8,787 bases of DNA from NCBI GenBank assembly GCA_937907055.1, contig CALCTW010000040.1:1-8787 (forward strand). The letters run 5' to 3'. Shown here piece after piece: positions 1 to 6,750 of this stretch (position 1 is the first letter of the stretch; every line of letters begins with the position of its first letter). This DNA comes from an uncultured Clostridia bacterium. GTDB taxonomy: Bacteria; Bacillota; Clostridia; Christensenellales; Aristaeellaceae. The position numbers were made by a program, and so were the translations under genes. Under the pieces are notes generated by a model that was not told the DNA's origin, did no database searches, and worked only from the letters and a program-made list of their open reading frames with translations.

Positions 1-780
1 TCAGTAACAATTCCGAACAGTGTCAAAAGGATCCCCGATTATATGTTTGCAACTATTCCACTTGAAATGGTCGCATATTCTGATGATCTGGAAGAGATCG
101 GAGATGGTGCCTTTTTGTGGTGCAATCTGCTAAAAAGCCTGTATATTCCCGCGAGTGTTAACAAAATAGGGATGGATAATCCTTTTGCTGGTTGCAGCGC
201 TTTGGAAATGGTTGAACTGGATTCGAATAACCAATCATTTTTGTTACAAGATGGTTGCTTATTTACATGTGACATGAGCAAACTGATCAGTGTTTTTGAA
301 TATGCGGTAAAGCCGAAAATGGATATTCCGGAAGGAGTAAAGGAGATCGGTAATTATGCTTTAGCCTACATAGAAGGGATAGAGAATGTGGTTATTGCAT
401 CATCCGTGCTTTGTATAGGGGATTATGCGTTTAACCAGTGTTCTTCTTTAAGTGAACTGGAATTTCGGAATGGGGTGGAAATCATCGGAGAAGGTGCTTT
501 TGTAGGGTGCGATTTCATGAAGAAAGTAGTTTTGCCCGAAACATTGAAGCAAATTGGAAATGAAGCCTTTGCATTCAACGCAAATCTTCAGTATGTAAAG
601 CTGCCGGAAAGTGTTGTGAGTATCGGCGAGGATGTATTTCATTGTTGTTCCGATAACCTGATCCTGATTGTTCCGGCAGGTAGTTATGCTGAACAGTACG
701 CGATCAAAAACGAAATCAGATATGCCAATGAGGATATCGAAGACTATCTGTTTGTGAACGAAGAAATACCGCAAGGCTGA
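1..780 (+). CDS. BspA-like leucine-rich repeat protein (5' end missing)
   Basis: The reading frame is open from base 1 to the TGA at 778-780, so the gene begins left of the window; the ATG at 43 is internal. The 259 visible residues are tandem repeats of about 23 residues of the LRR_5 (BspA/TpLRR) type, with recurring IP-x2-V-x2-IG-x2-AF-x2-C patterns (IGDGAF, IGDYAFNQC, IGEGAFVGC, IGNEAF). The array ends in the usual cap VPAGSYAEQYAIKN followed by an acidic tail. In this family the repeats form a solenoid used in surface adhesion or protein binding. Any signal peptide or surface anchor must lie outside the window, so location cannot be told; no sorting motif or TM helix is present at the C terminus. 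Base composition is AT-richer than genes after 1340. No convincing hairpin-plus-T terminator follows the stop. The family call is secure; the ligand is unknown. Confidence 0.9.
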   Translation, partial: SVTIPNSVKRIPDYMFATIPLEMVAYSDDLEEIGDGAFLWCNLLKSLYIPASVNKIGMDNPFAGCSALEMVELDSNNQSFLLQDGCLFTCDMSKLISVFEYAVKPKMDIPEGVKEIGNYALAYIEGIENVVIASSVLCIGDYAFNQCSSLSELEFRNGVEIIGEGAFVGCDFMKKVVLPETLKQIGNEAFAFNANLQYVKLPESVVSIGEDVFHCCSDNLILIVPAGSYAEQYAIKNEIRYANEDIEDYLFVNEEIPQG

Positions 781-859
781 TTCATGCGACTGAGATGATC
801 TTGCACTGTCTATCCAATCCCATAGCAAATTTGGACATTAAAGCAAAATTACTAAAGGG

Positions 860-870
860 TGATATATACT
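860..870 (+). promoter_or_regulatory. Weak extended -10 promoter candidate for the 940-1329 gene
   Basis: TGa followed by TATATA (863-868; TATACT is also readable at 865-870) resembles an extended -10 element, but no good -35 hexamer lies 16-18 bp upstream. The start would be near 875, leaving a leader of about 65 nt. Just downstream, TTGAAA (873-878) and TTTCAA (888-893) form a 6-bp inverted repeat with a 9-nt gap that would overlap the transcription start, an operator-like placement. Both are suggestions only, since AT-rich DNA yields such matches easily. Confidence 0.25.
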
Positions 871-939
871 AATTGAAAGTTATGTCATTTCAAATTCAAT
901 GCTATTGATTATCGTAAAGATAAAGAGAGGAATGTTTTT

Positions 940-1329
940 ATGAAGCAGAAAGATATGTATATACCTCAGTGGGTACGCAATGTTGGAATTGGTTTTCTTG
1001 TTATGATGGTCGTTACAATTATATTGACAATCGTAAATTCTGAGTATCGTCTTGTATGGGCTATTTTAGATTTCTGCCTATTGGCATCAGGTGTTGCCGT
1101 AATCATGTTGTGGAAAAATGAATGGATTGAAATTCTTAATGACGAAGAATTCATCCATTCCACTTTCTTTGGTAAAAAAACAAGATATCATTTCTCGGAT
1201 GTACGAGAGATAAAGCGGAATTCCGATTCAATAACGGTGATCATGAGTAATGGAAAAATTCATATTGAGAATGTAGCCGTTACTTCGGAAAAACTTAGAA
1301 ACGCACTGTATGCAGCTGAAAAGGGTTAA
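940..1329 (+). CDS. Small membrane protein with two TM helices and a PH-like cytoplasmic domain
   Basis: A 129-residue protein of unknown function. The ATG at 940 is preceded by AGAGAGG about 10 nt upstream, a good ribosome binding site. Two hydrophobic segments (about residues 14-32 and 38-57) are separated by a short polar turn, placing both termini on the same side, probably the cytoplasm. Residues about 60-125 are a soluble beta-rich stretch (WIEILNDEEF, then FFGKKTRYHFSDVREI, then ITVIMSNGKIHI) and a final helix. This resembles the strand pattern of small bacterial PH-like domains found in short Bacillota membrane proteins; I infer that from pattern, not from a named catalytic motif. It lies 159 bp after the LRR gene in the same AT-rich block, and it is unclear whether they share a transcript. 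No terminator follows it directly; the next one is at 1458. Confidence 0.75.
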   Translation: MKQKDMYIPQWVRNVGIGFLVMMVVTIILTIVNSEYRLVWAILDFCLLASGVAVIMLWKNEWIEILNDEEFIHSTFFGKKTRYHFSDVREIKRNSDSITVIMSNGKIHIENVAVTSEKLRNALYAAEKG

Positions 1330-1342
1330 GATAATACTGTAA

Positions 1343-1440
1343 AGTTCGGCGGTGATAGTGACCGTCCCTGCAGGATCAGGATGCACGAAAACGGGCAGCA
1401 CCTGTACACGAGCGAGGCAGCCTATGACAACCTGAGTGCT
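1343..1440 (+). pseudogene. Decayed C-terminal tail of a second BspA-like LRR protein
   Basis: Read in one frame, 1343-1378 gives SSAVIVTVPAGS, matching the cap of the upstream LRR protein (SDNLILIVPAGS). The next two bases shift the frame, and from 1381 another frame reads MHENGQHLYTSEAAYDNLSA, which resembles the IKNEIRYANEDIEDYL tail that follows the cap in the upstream gene. Roughly a dozen bases expected between the two parts (the YAEQY stretch) appear lost. There is no start codon, RBS or upstream repeat array in frame: a stop (TAA, 1340-1342) immediately precedes the first part. The remnant is GC-rich like the DNA to its right, and a strong terminator follows at 1458, as expected at a gene's 3' end. 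The match is short and judged by eye. Confidence 0.4.
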
Positions 1441-1457
1441 TCCTTTGTTTATTCCAT

Positions 1458-1510
1458 GCCTTCAAGGCAGCGGAACCAAAGCCGCTGCCTTGAAGGCTTT
1501 TCTTTTGTTT
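1458..1510 (+). terminator. Strong rho-independent terminator
   Basis: A perfect 16-bp stem (1458-1473 with 1482-1497, arm GCCTTCAAGGCAGCGG) has an 8-nt loop AACCAAAG and is followed by TTTTCTTTTGTTTG. It insulates the nudC promoter at 1548 from leftward transcription. Because the small gene at 940-1329 ends about 130 bp earlier, this hairpin most likely belonged to the LRR gene whose remnant lies just before it. Confidence 0.9.
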
Positions 1511-1547
1511 GTTTCGCCATTCTTCCCGCCGCCGGATTGTTTGGGCG

Positions 1548-1576
1548 TTGACCGCGCTTCTGCTCCGTGTTATAAT
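1548..1576 (+). promoter_or_regulatory. Sigma-A-type promoter of the nudC-GH26 operon
   Basis: TTGACC (1548-1553), a 17-bp spacer, and a perfect TATAAT (1571-1576) preceded by TGt, i.e. an extended -10. The predicted start is about 1583, giving a leader of about 27 nt to the ATG at 1610. It sits directly after the terminator at 1458-1510, so it starts a new transcription unit and rules out the open frame upstream of 1610 as coding. Confidence 0.85.
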
Positions 1577-1596
1577 GCCCACGATTCGACAGCTGC

Positions 1597-1601
1597 GGAG
1601 G
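1597..1601 (+). promoter_or_regulatory. RBS fixing the nudC start
   Basis: GGAGG lies 8 nt before the ATG at 1610 and downstream of the predicted transcription start. The frame stays open back to an ATG at 1436, but that codon lies before the terminator hairpin and the promoter and has no Shine-Dalgarno sequence, so 1610 is the start. Confidence 0.85.
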
Positions 1602-1609
1602 TTCTGTCC

Positions 1610-2428
1610 ATGATCCAGGATATCGTGCCCGCCCTCAATAATGCCTATGATCCGTCCGTGACCCCTTCGGCGGAGGACGCTGTTTTCTCCTTTGAGGGAG
1701 AGGCGCTTTTGCTGCACGGCGAAAGCCGCGCGCTTCCGCTGGCGCGGCAGCTGCCGCCCGGCCTTCCGCTCACCTATGCTTTTTCCATCGGGGAGCGGCG
1801 CTTTTTTCTGGCGCTGACCGCGGTGGAGACGCCCGCCGGCTTTACGCGCGTGGGCTTCCGAGAGCTGCGTACCCTGCTGCAGGAGGATCGTCCGCTGCTG
1901 TTCGCGGTGTTTACGGCAAAGCATCTTGTCGAGTGGTACCGTGATACCGCGCGCTGCGGCCGCTGCGGGGAAAAGACGGTGCATTCCTTAAAGGAACGCG
2001 CCATGATCTGTCCCGCCTGCGGCCATGTTTTCTACCCGCGCATCCAGCCCGCGGTCATCGTGGGGGTCATCAAGGGCGATCAGCTGCTGCTTACGCGCTA
2101 TAATCGCGGCTATGCCCATAATGCCCTTGTCGCGGGCTTTACCGAGATCGGCGAAACGCTGGAGCAGACCGTTTCCCGCGAGGTGATGGAGGAAGCCGGC
2201 ATCCCGGTGCGCGATATCCGTTATTACAAAAGCCAGCCGTGGGGCAGCGCGGGGGATATCCTCGCGGGCTTTTACTGCGACGCGGACGGCGACGCGCCCC
2301 TGAAGGTGGACCGCAACGAATTGAAAAGCGCGGTCTGGACCAAACGGGATCAGATCGAGCTGCAGCCCGATGACCTGAGCCTGACCAATGAAATGATGAA
2401 ACGATTCAAAGAAGGCAAGCCCTGCTGA
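1610..2428 (+). CDS. nudC: NAD(H) pyrophosphatase, NudC-type Nudix hydrolase
   Basis: A 272-residue cytoplasmic enzyme, close to the usual NudC length (E. coli about 257). Family members hydrolyse NAD(H) to NMN(H) and AMP, and some remove NAD caps from RNA. The N-terminal domain (about 1-110) is weakly conserved. A zinc ribbon follows with Cys116, Cys119, Cys134 and Cys137 (CGRCG and CPACG). The Nudix domain carries a complete box from Gly176 to Ile198 (G-x5-E-x7-REVMEEAGI), with Glu191, Glu194 and Glu195 as expected metal-binding or catalytic residues. The downstream NADH-specificity array starts SQPW (208-211) but continues GSAGD instead of the classical PFPxS. The start is set by the RBS at 1597 and the promoter at 1548. 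The AAGGAGG for the next gene begins on the last base of the stop codon, so the two genes are cotranscribed. Confidence 0.92.
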   Translation: MIQDIVPALNNAYDPSVTPSAEDAVFSFEGEALLLHGESRALPLARQLPPGLPLTYAFSIGERRFFLALTAVETPAGFTRVGFRELRTLLQEDRPLLFAVFTAKHLVEWYRDTARCGRCGEKTVHSLKERAMICPACGHVFYPRIQPAVIVGVIKGDQLLLTRYNRGYAHNALVAGFTEIGETLEQTVSREVMEEAGIPVRDIRYYKSQPWGSAGDILAGFYCDADGDAPLKVDRNELKSAVWTKRDQIELQPDDLSLTNEMMKRFKEGKPC

Positions 2429-2441
2429 AGGAGGCAAAACG

Positions 2442-3329
2442 ATGATCGAACTGACCAACAAAAATGCCACCCCCCGGACAAAAGCCCTTTATGCCCTGAT
2501 CCAGTCTCTTCAGGGAAACAAGATCATGACCGCGCAGCAGGAGTGCCCCTCCCGGATGCGCTGTGATCAGGAAAATGATTTTATTCTGGAGCATACCGGA
2601 AAGCTGCCCCTGATCCGCGGCCTGGATTACATCCACAACGATTACGCCGGGGTCAATGCCCGCGCGAAGGAATGGGACGCGAAGGGCGGCATCGTCTCCA
2701 TCTGCTGGCATACCGGCGTGGAGGGCATCGGCTATCCCGAAAGTCAGGCGGAAAACCCGGATTTTGAGCAGCTGCTCACCCCGGGCACCCCGCTCAACAC
2801 CCTCTGGGCTTCCCGTATGGAAGCCACCGCCAAGGCCCTGCTGGAATTGCAGCAGCAGGATATCCCCGTCATCTGGCGCCCCTTCCATGAGTTTGAAGGC
2901 GCGTGGTTCTGGTGGGGCAAGGGCGGCGCGGAGAATTTCAAGAAGCTTTGGCGCCTCATGTATGATGTATTTACCCATCAGTACGGCCTCAATAACCTCA
3001 TCTGGATCCTCGGTTATGCCGATTATGTGCCCGATGGCTGGTATCCCGGCGATGATGTGTGCGATATCCTGGGCAGCGACACCTACAAGGGCTGCACCAC
3101 CCACGCCGCGTCCTATCGCCGCCTGAAGGCCATCAACAGCGAAAAGCCGCTGGCCTTCCACGAGACCGGTCTTCTGCCCCGCGTGGATGACCTCTTTGCC
3201 GAAGCCCCTTGGGGCTGGCTCATGCCGTGGCACAGCAAGTGGCTCATGCAGGATAATCCCGTCGAGCGTCTCAATGAATTCTATCACGATCCCCGCGTGC
3301 TCACGCTGGGCGATCTTCCGCGCTTCTGA
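2442..3329 (+). CDS. GH26 beta-mannanase-like glycoside hydrolase, no signal peptide
   Basis: A 295-residue TIM-barrel hydrolase of family GH26, which cleaves beta-1,4-mannan (some members beta-1,3-1,4-glucan or xylan) with retention. WRPFHEFEGAWFWWG (residues 145-159) carries the presumed acid/base Glu150; FHETG (239-243) carries the presumed nucleophile Glu241. GSDTY (211-215), CWHTG (88-92) and the C-terminal MPWHSKWL are also family-like. The catalytic domain fills nearly the whole chain. The N terminus (MIELTNKNATPRTKAL) is polar with no signal peptide, and there is no carbohydrate-binding module, dockerin or anchor. The protein should therefore be cytoplasmic and act on imported oligosaccharides, unlike most GH26 enzymes. 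AAGGAGG (2428-2434) is 7 nt before the ATG, and nudC ends 13 nt upstream. No transporter or other glycan gene is in view. Substrate is not determinable by reading. Confidence 0.9.
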   Translation: MIELTNKNATPRTKALYALIQSLQGNKIMTAQQECPSRMRCDQENDFILEHTGKLPLIRGLDYIHNDYAGVNARAKEWDAKGGIVSICWHTGVEGIGYPESQAENPDFEQLLTPGTPLNTLWASRMEATAKALLELQQQDIPVIWRPFHEFEGAWFWWGKGGAENFKKLWRLMYDVFTHQYGLNNLIWILGYADYVPDGWYPGDDVCDILGSDTYKGCTTHAASYRRLKAINSEKPLAFHETGLLPRVDDLFAEAPWGWLMPWHSKWLMQDNPVERLNEFYHDPRVLTLGDLPRF

Positions 3330-3336
3330 GGTGTTT

Positions 3337-3720
3337 ATGAAGATCGACAAGAATAATTATAAAGAGATCGGGACGGGCCTTCGATGCCATGATTCCCGTG
3401 TCAGCAGGTTTGAATACGATTTTAATACGCGCGGCCTTCAGCTCGTTTTTTCAGCATCGGCATTTTCAAATGTTGAACGCGTCACCTTTGAGGATGTGGT
3501 CTGTTATCGGGTCACCGGCTTGGAGCCCTGGGGGCACGATGATACTTTATTTGACTGGCAATATATCGAGCCGGAACGCGCGAGGACGGCTTATCATGAC
3601 ATTATTGAGCAGATCAGTAAAAATGACAGTGAGATGCTGAAGAACATGGTCTTCTCTGAGTTCGTCTTCAAAAGCGGTGACACGATCTTCATCGCCTGCA
3701 GATCGATCCTCGCGGAGTAA
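3337..3720 (+). CDS. Uncharacterised 127-residue protein
   Basis: I do not recognise this family with confidence. The ATG at 3337 follows GAGG (3328-3331) by 5 nt; that RBS overlaps the stop of the GH26 gene, which ends 7 nt earlier, so translation is probably coupled. A GTG at 3331 is a weaker alternative start. The protein is soluble, with no TM or signal segment. It starts with a conserved-looking HDSRVSRFEYD stretch (18-28), continues as beta strands (LQLVFSASAF, VERVTFEDVVCYRVTG), has PWGHDD at 64-69, an amphipathic helix (about 82-97) and final strands (VFSEFVFKSGDTIFIACRSI). This alternating beta pattern resembles small single-domain proteins, sometimes annotated as immunity-like, but no toxin partner is adjacent. 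It is the last gene of the operon and ends 23 bp before the terminator stem. Confidence 0.8.
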   Translation: MKIDKNNYKEIGTGLRCHDSRVSRFEYDFNTRGLQLVFSASAFSNVERVTFEDVVCYRVTGLEPWGHDDTLFDWQYIEPERARTAYHDIIEQISKNDSEMLKNMVFSEFVFKSGDTIFIACRSILAE

Positions 3721-3743
3721 CATCCGGCATCTCAATATGACAA

Positions 3744-3780
3744 CAGACCCGGCACAGTGTTTTGTGCCGGGTCTGCTTTT
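3744..3780 (+). terminator. Terminator between convergent operons, possibly bidirectional
   Basis: A perfect 13-bp stem (CAGACCCGGCACA 3744-3756 with 3763-3775) with a 6-nt loop is followed on the plus strand by CTTTTGTGTTTATT. It ends the nudC-GH26 operon. Read on the minus strand the same hairpin lies 44 nt after the M16C peptidase stop and is followed by TTGTCATATT, a weaker U-rich tract, so it may also stop the convergent operon. Confidence 0.9.
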
Positions 3781-3818
3781 GTGTTTATTCGGCAGGTCAT
3801 TCTGCCTTTGAGACAATC

Positions 3819-6701
3819 TTACAGGTCAAAGATCTCCATCTCGCCGCATTCCTTCAGCGCGGCGTCATGTCCGCATACGCACACGGCACTTTCCTTGTCC
3901 ATCTTTTCAAGAATATCGGCAAAGGCCAGCATATCTTCCTTGGTGGTGCTCAGGATGCGGGCGCGCATTTCCTTAATGTCCTCCACCGTGGTGTCGGTCA
4001 GGTAGGCGGCATCGCCCAGAGCGCCCTGCGCGGCGGGGCCCAGCAGGGGATCGATATCGCCCACCGTCGCGATGATGTTGCTGTCCAGGCTGCCGTTCTG
4101 GCTGACGAATTCACGCAGGAAATCCGCCATGCCGCCGTAGGTGCCCAGCGTGCGCGCGGGGGTGGGATCGCGGTAGCTGTAGCAGTTGATGCTGCCGTTC
4201 GCGTTGGTGCGCAGGCCGCAGCCGTAAGCGCCGCCCTGCACACGCACCTGATTCCACAGATACACATACGAAATAATGTGGCTGGCCACATGCATGCTGC
4301 CGTTGAACCTGGCATCCGCCTTTTCTGCGTGATAGCCGCGCGTGGCGAAGCTGATCTGCGCGGGCACGCGCAGACCCATCTTCATGGGCAGGGGGCTGGT
4401 ATAGCAGGCCTTTTCGGGGGCCTTTTCGCCCATGGGCAGGCTTTCGATCAGACGCTCAAAGCCGGTATCCTCGCTGCCGGAGACGGAAAGGATCAGCTTT
4501 TCACGGCAGAACACATGATCGCGCACGTCTTCATAGGCCTTGATGAATTCGCCCACGCGCGCGTCAAAGTCCCAGGCCAGGTCATGCAGATAACGCACGG
4601 CGGTATAGCCGGAATAGGCTTCGCTGGCCGCGGCGGTGGCGGTGTAATGGCTGGCGGCGGCGCTCATGGCGATCATATGGCCCATCCGCGCGCCGATCTG
4701 CTTGCTGGCCTCTTCCTTCTGCATCACAAATTCGCGGATACGGTCCACGCGGTCCAGGCAGGTGTTCTGCATGATCTCCAGCAGCAGGTCGATGGCCTTG
4801 TCCTTGTTTTCGTCCAGATAACTGAATCTCACCTTCAGCATGGGACGGGTCGCCGTCACATCCTTGCCGTAGGAAAAGCTGTCCAGCGCGAAATCCAGCG
4901 TGCCGAACACGTTCTTGATCTGGTTTTCCAGCTGCAGGGGGTCATATTTCGCGGTGGGCAGCGCGCCGAACATATTGCCGGCAAACTGCAGCGCGGTCAG
5001 CTGCTCCTGCGTTTTATCGGTCAGGGAGAAGTAGAGGGTCACATACTTGATGCCGTGGCAGTTCACTTCGTGGAACAGCTTGGTCACGCCGGCTTCCTCG
5101 CTGACCGCGGTTGCGGGATAATGGCCTTCCGGATCCACATCCTCCAGTGTCAGGGAGGGCAGCTTGGCCAGATCCTCGGGCTTGTCCTCGGTGGCCTGCC
5201 ACTTGGTCAGGGTTTCGTTCAGCTGCTTCAGAGCCTCCATGTCCGCTTCGGTCATGGCTGCCTGTTCCTTCTTCAGGCGTTCTTCCTCCGCCTTGCGCAG
5301 CTTTTCACCGGCATCCGTGCTGGGGTAGGCGTGCAGCACCACCATGTTTTCACGATTGAGCAGCACATCCTTCGCGATCTCGTTGATCTTTCCGTTCGCG
5401 GCCAGCTCGCGCAGCGCGGCAAACACATCATCATAGGTGATGCCGTCCATGGGGTCGCCGCCGAACAGCCAGTTGCCGCTCAGCGTGCCGATGCAGCGGT
5501 AAATGGCGGCAGGCTCCTTCTTTTCACGCGCGTGGAACTCGGCGTTGTTGATGCTGGCGTTCACAGCCTCGGGGTCCAACCCCTTTTCCAGCACGCTCTG
5601 CATGGTGTCGAATACCAGTTTGGTCAGTTCTTCTTCAGAGCCGTCCTTCACGTTGATCAGGCCCAGGTTCAGGCTCATCTGGTAGTCCTCGTCATTGAAG
5701 CCCAGATACACATCCTGCGCCAGACCGCTCTCCAGCACGGCACGGGCCAGCGGCGCTTCATTGCTGCCGCAAAGCACATCGCACACAGCGCCCATCACGC
5801 TGGAAAGCACGCGGCGATCCACGTCCTTTTCCTCCACCAGCTTGGCAAAGCTCAGGCGGCCGCGGTTTTCCAGCGGTTCGCCCTGCGCGGCTTCAAAGTA
5901 GATGGTCTCTTCGCTGCCCTTGGGCACTTGCGCGGTGATCTCCGGCACACTCTCGGCCTTGTCAAAGGGCGCCAGATATTCCGCGATCAGGGCCAGCACC
6001 TTGTCTACCGGCACATCGCCGTCCAGATAGATGCGGGCGTTGGTGGGATGATAGAACCTGCGATAGGTATCGCAGTAATGCTCGTAGGTCAGATCGGGGA
6101 TCACCGCCGGGTCGCCGCCGCTGTTGAAGCCGTAGCTGTTATCGGGGTAGAGCATGCTCTCCACCTTCTGCCCGATCACGCGGTCCACGCTGCTCATCGC
6201 GCCCTTCATTTCATTGAACACAACGCCCTTGTAGATCAGGTGATCGCCCTCGATCTCGGTGTGATGGCCTTCCTGATAGAAGATGTTGGGATCCTCCAGC
6301 AGGCGCGGGGCGAACACCGCGTCCAGATACACCTCGGTCAGGTTCATAAAATCCTTCTCGTTGCGGCTGCTGACAGGATACATGGTCTTGTCGGAGAAGG
6401 TCATGGCGTTGAGGAAGGTGTTCATGCTGCTCTTGAGCAGCTCCACAAAAGGCTCGCGCACGGGGAATTTTTTGCTGCCGCACAGGGTGGAATGCTCCAG
6501 AATATGAAATACGCCGGTGGAATCCTCCGGGAAGGTGCGGAAGGTGATGGAGAACAGCTTGTTCTCCTCCTTGTTATCCAGCCACACCAGCTCGGTACCG
6601 GTCTTGTCATAGGTCATTTCCACCATGCGGCCGTGGATCTCTTCATTCTCACGGACGCGCGTGACGGTAAAGCCGTGCAGTTTGTCTCCGGTCTTCAGCA
6701 T
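3819..6701 (-). CDS. M16C zinc metallopeptidase (PreP/Cym1/falcilysin-like)
   Basis: A 960-residue single-chain M16C peptidase, the normal length of this group, which encloses unfolded peptides of up to several tens of residues and degrades them. The inverted zinc motif HILEH gives ligands His66 and His70 with Glu69 as catalytic base. Glu164 in FNEMKG is the likely third ligand, at nearly the spacing seen in plant and human PreP. The N-terminal half holds the active site; the M16C-associated linker region lies around residues 450-700, including a charged helical stretch; GGAYG (823-827), preceded by Arg820, matches the substrate-binding motif of the C-terminal half. There is no signal peptide, so it should be cytoplasmic. 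ATG 6701 is preceded by AAAGGAG (6713-6707), 5 nt away. It is the last gene of the minus operon, 49 nt after the LOG gene. The function is likely peptide recycling; natural substrates are unknown. Confidence 0.95.
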   Translation of the reverse strand: MLKTGDKLHGFTVTRVRENEEIHGRMVEMTYDKTGTELVWLDNKEENKLFSITFRTFPEDSTGVFHILEHSTLCGSKKFPVREPFVELLKSSMNTFLNAMTFSDKTMYPVSSRNEKDFMNLTEVYLDAVFAPRLLEDPNIFYQEGHHTEIEGDHLIYKGVVFNEMKGAMSSVDRVIGQKVESMLYPDNSYGFNSGGDPAVIPDLTYEHYCDTYRRFYHPTNARIYLDGDVPVDKVLALIAEYLAPFDKAESVPEITAQVPKGSEETIYFEAAQGEPLENRGRLSFAKLVEEKDVDRRVLSSVMGAVCDVLCGSNEAPLARAVLESGLAQDVYLGFNDEDYQMSLNLGLINVKDGSEEELTKLVFDTMQSVLEKGLDPEAVNASINNAEFHAREKKEPAAIYRCIGTLSGNWLFGGDPMDGITYDDVFAALRELAANGKINEIAKDVLLNRENMVVLHAYPSTDAGEKLRKAEEERLKKEQAAMTEADMEALKQLNETLTKWQATEDKPEDLAKLPSLTLEDVDPEGHYPATAVSEEAGVTKLFHEVNCHGIKYVTLYFSLTDKTQEQLTALQFAGNMFGALPTAKYDPLQLENQIKNVFGTLDFALDSFSYGKDVTATRPMLKVRFSYLDENKDKAIDLLLEIMQNTCLDRVDRIREFVMQKEEASKQIGARMGHMIAMSAAASHYTATAAASEAYSGYTAVRYLHDLAWDFDARVGEFIKAYEDVRDHVFCREKLILSVSGSEDTGFERLIESLPMGEKAPEKACYTSPLPMKMGLRVPAQISFATRGYHAEKADARFNGSMHVASHIISYVYLWNQVRVQGGAYGCGLRTNANGSINCYSYRDPTPARTLGTYGGMADFLREFVSQNGSLDSNIIATVGDIDPLLGPAAQGALGDAAYLTDTTVEDIKEMRARILSTTKEDMLAFADILEKMDKESAVCVCGHDAALKECGEMEIFDL

Positions 6702-6716
6702 AATTGCTCCTTTTAT

Positions 6717-6733
6717 TTCCGTGTTATACGGAA
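6717..6733 (-). other. Small hairpin before the peptidase RBS
   Basis: Within the 49-nt gap between the LOG gene and the peptidase gene, TTCCGT and ACGGAA form a perfect 6-bp stem with a 5-nt loop, ending 3 nt before the ribosome binding site. It has no U-tract on the minus strand, so it is not a terminator there. It could protect or mark a processed mRNA end or influence initiation; a chance hairpin of this size is also possible. Confidence 0.35.
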
Positions 6734-6750
6734 GTGTTTTGTTTGTTGGT

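Noticed and set aside
1..780. LRR repeats as a DNA-level tandem repeat or CRISPR-like array
   Set aside because: The periodicity is at the protein level only; the DNA units diverge and there are no identical repeats with spacers.
1436..1609. N-terminal extension of NudC
   Set aside because: It would be translated through the terminator hairpin and upstream of the promoter, its sequence is unlike NudC, and the RBS at 1597 fits ATG 1610.
2406..3350. A 314-codon minus-strand open frame opposite the GH26 gene
   Set aside because: The plus strand carries recognisable GH26 catalytic motifs and a strong RBS; the minus frame has no motifs and no promoter or RBS.
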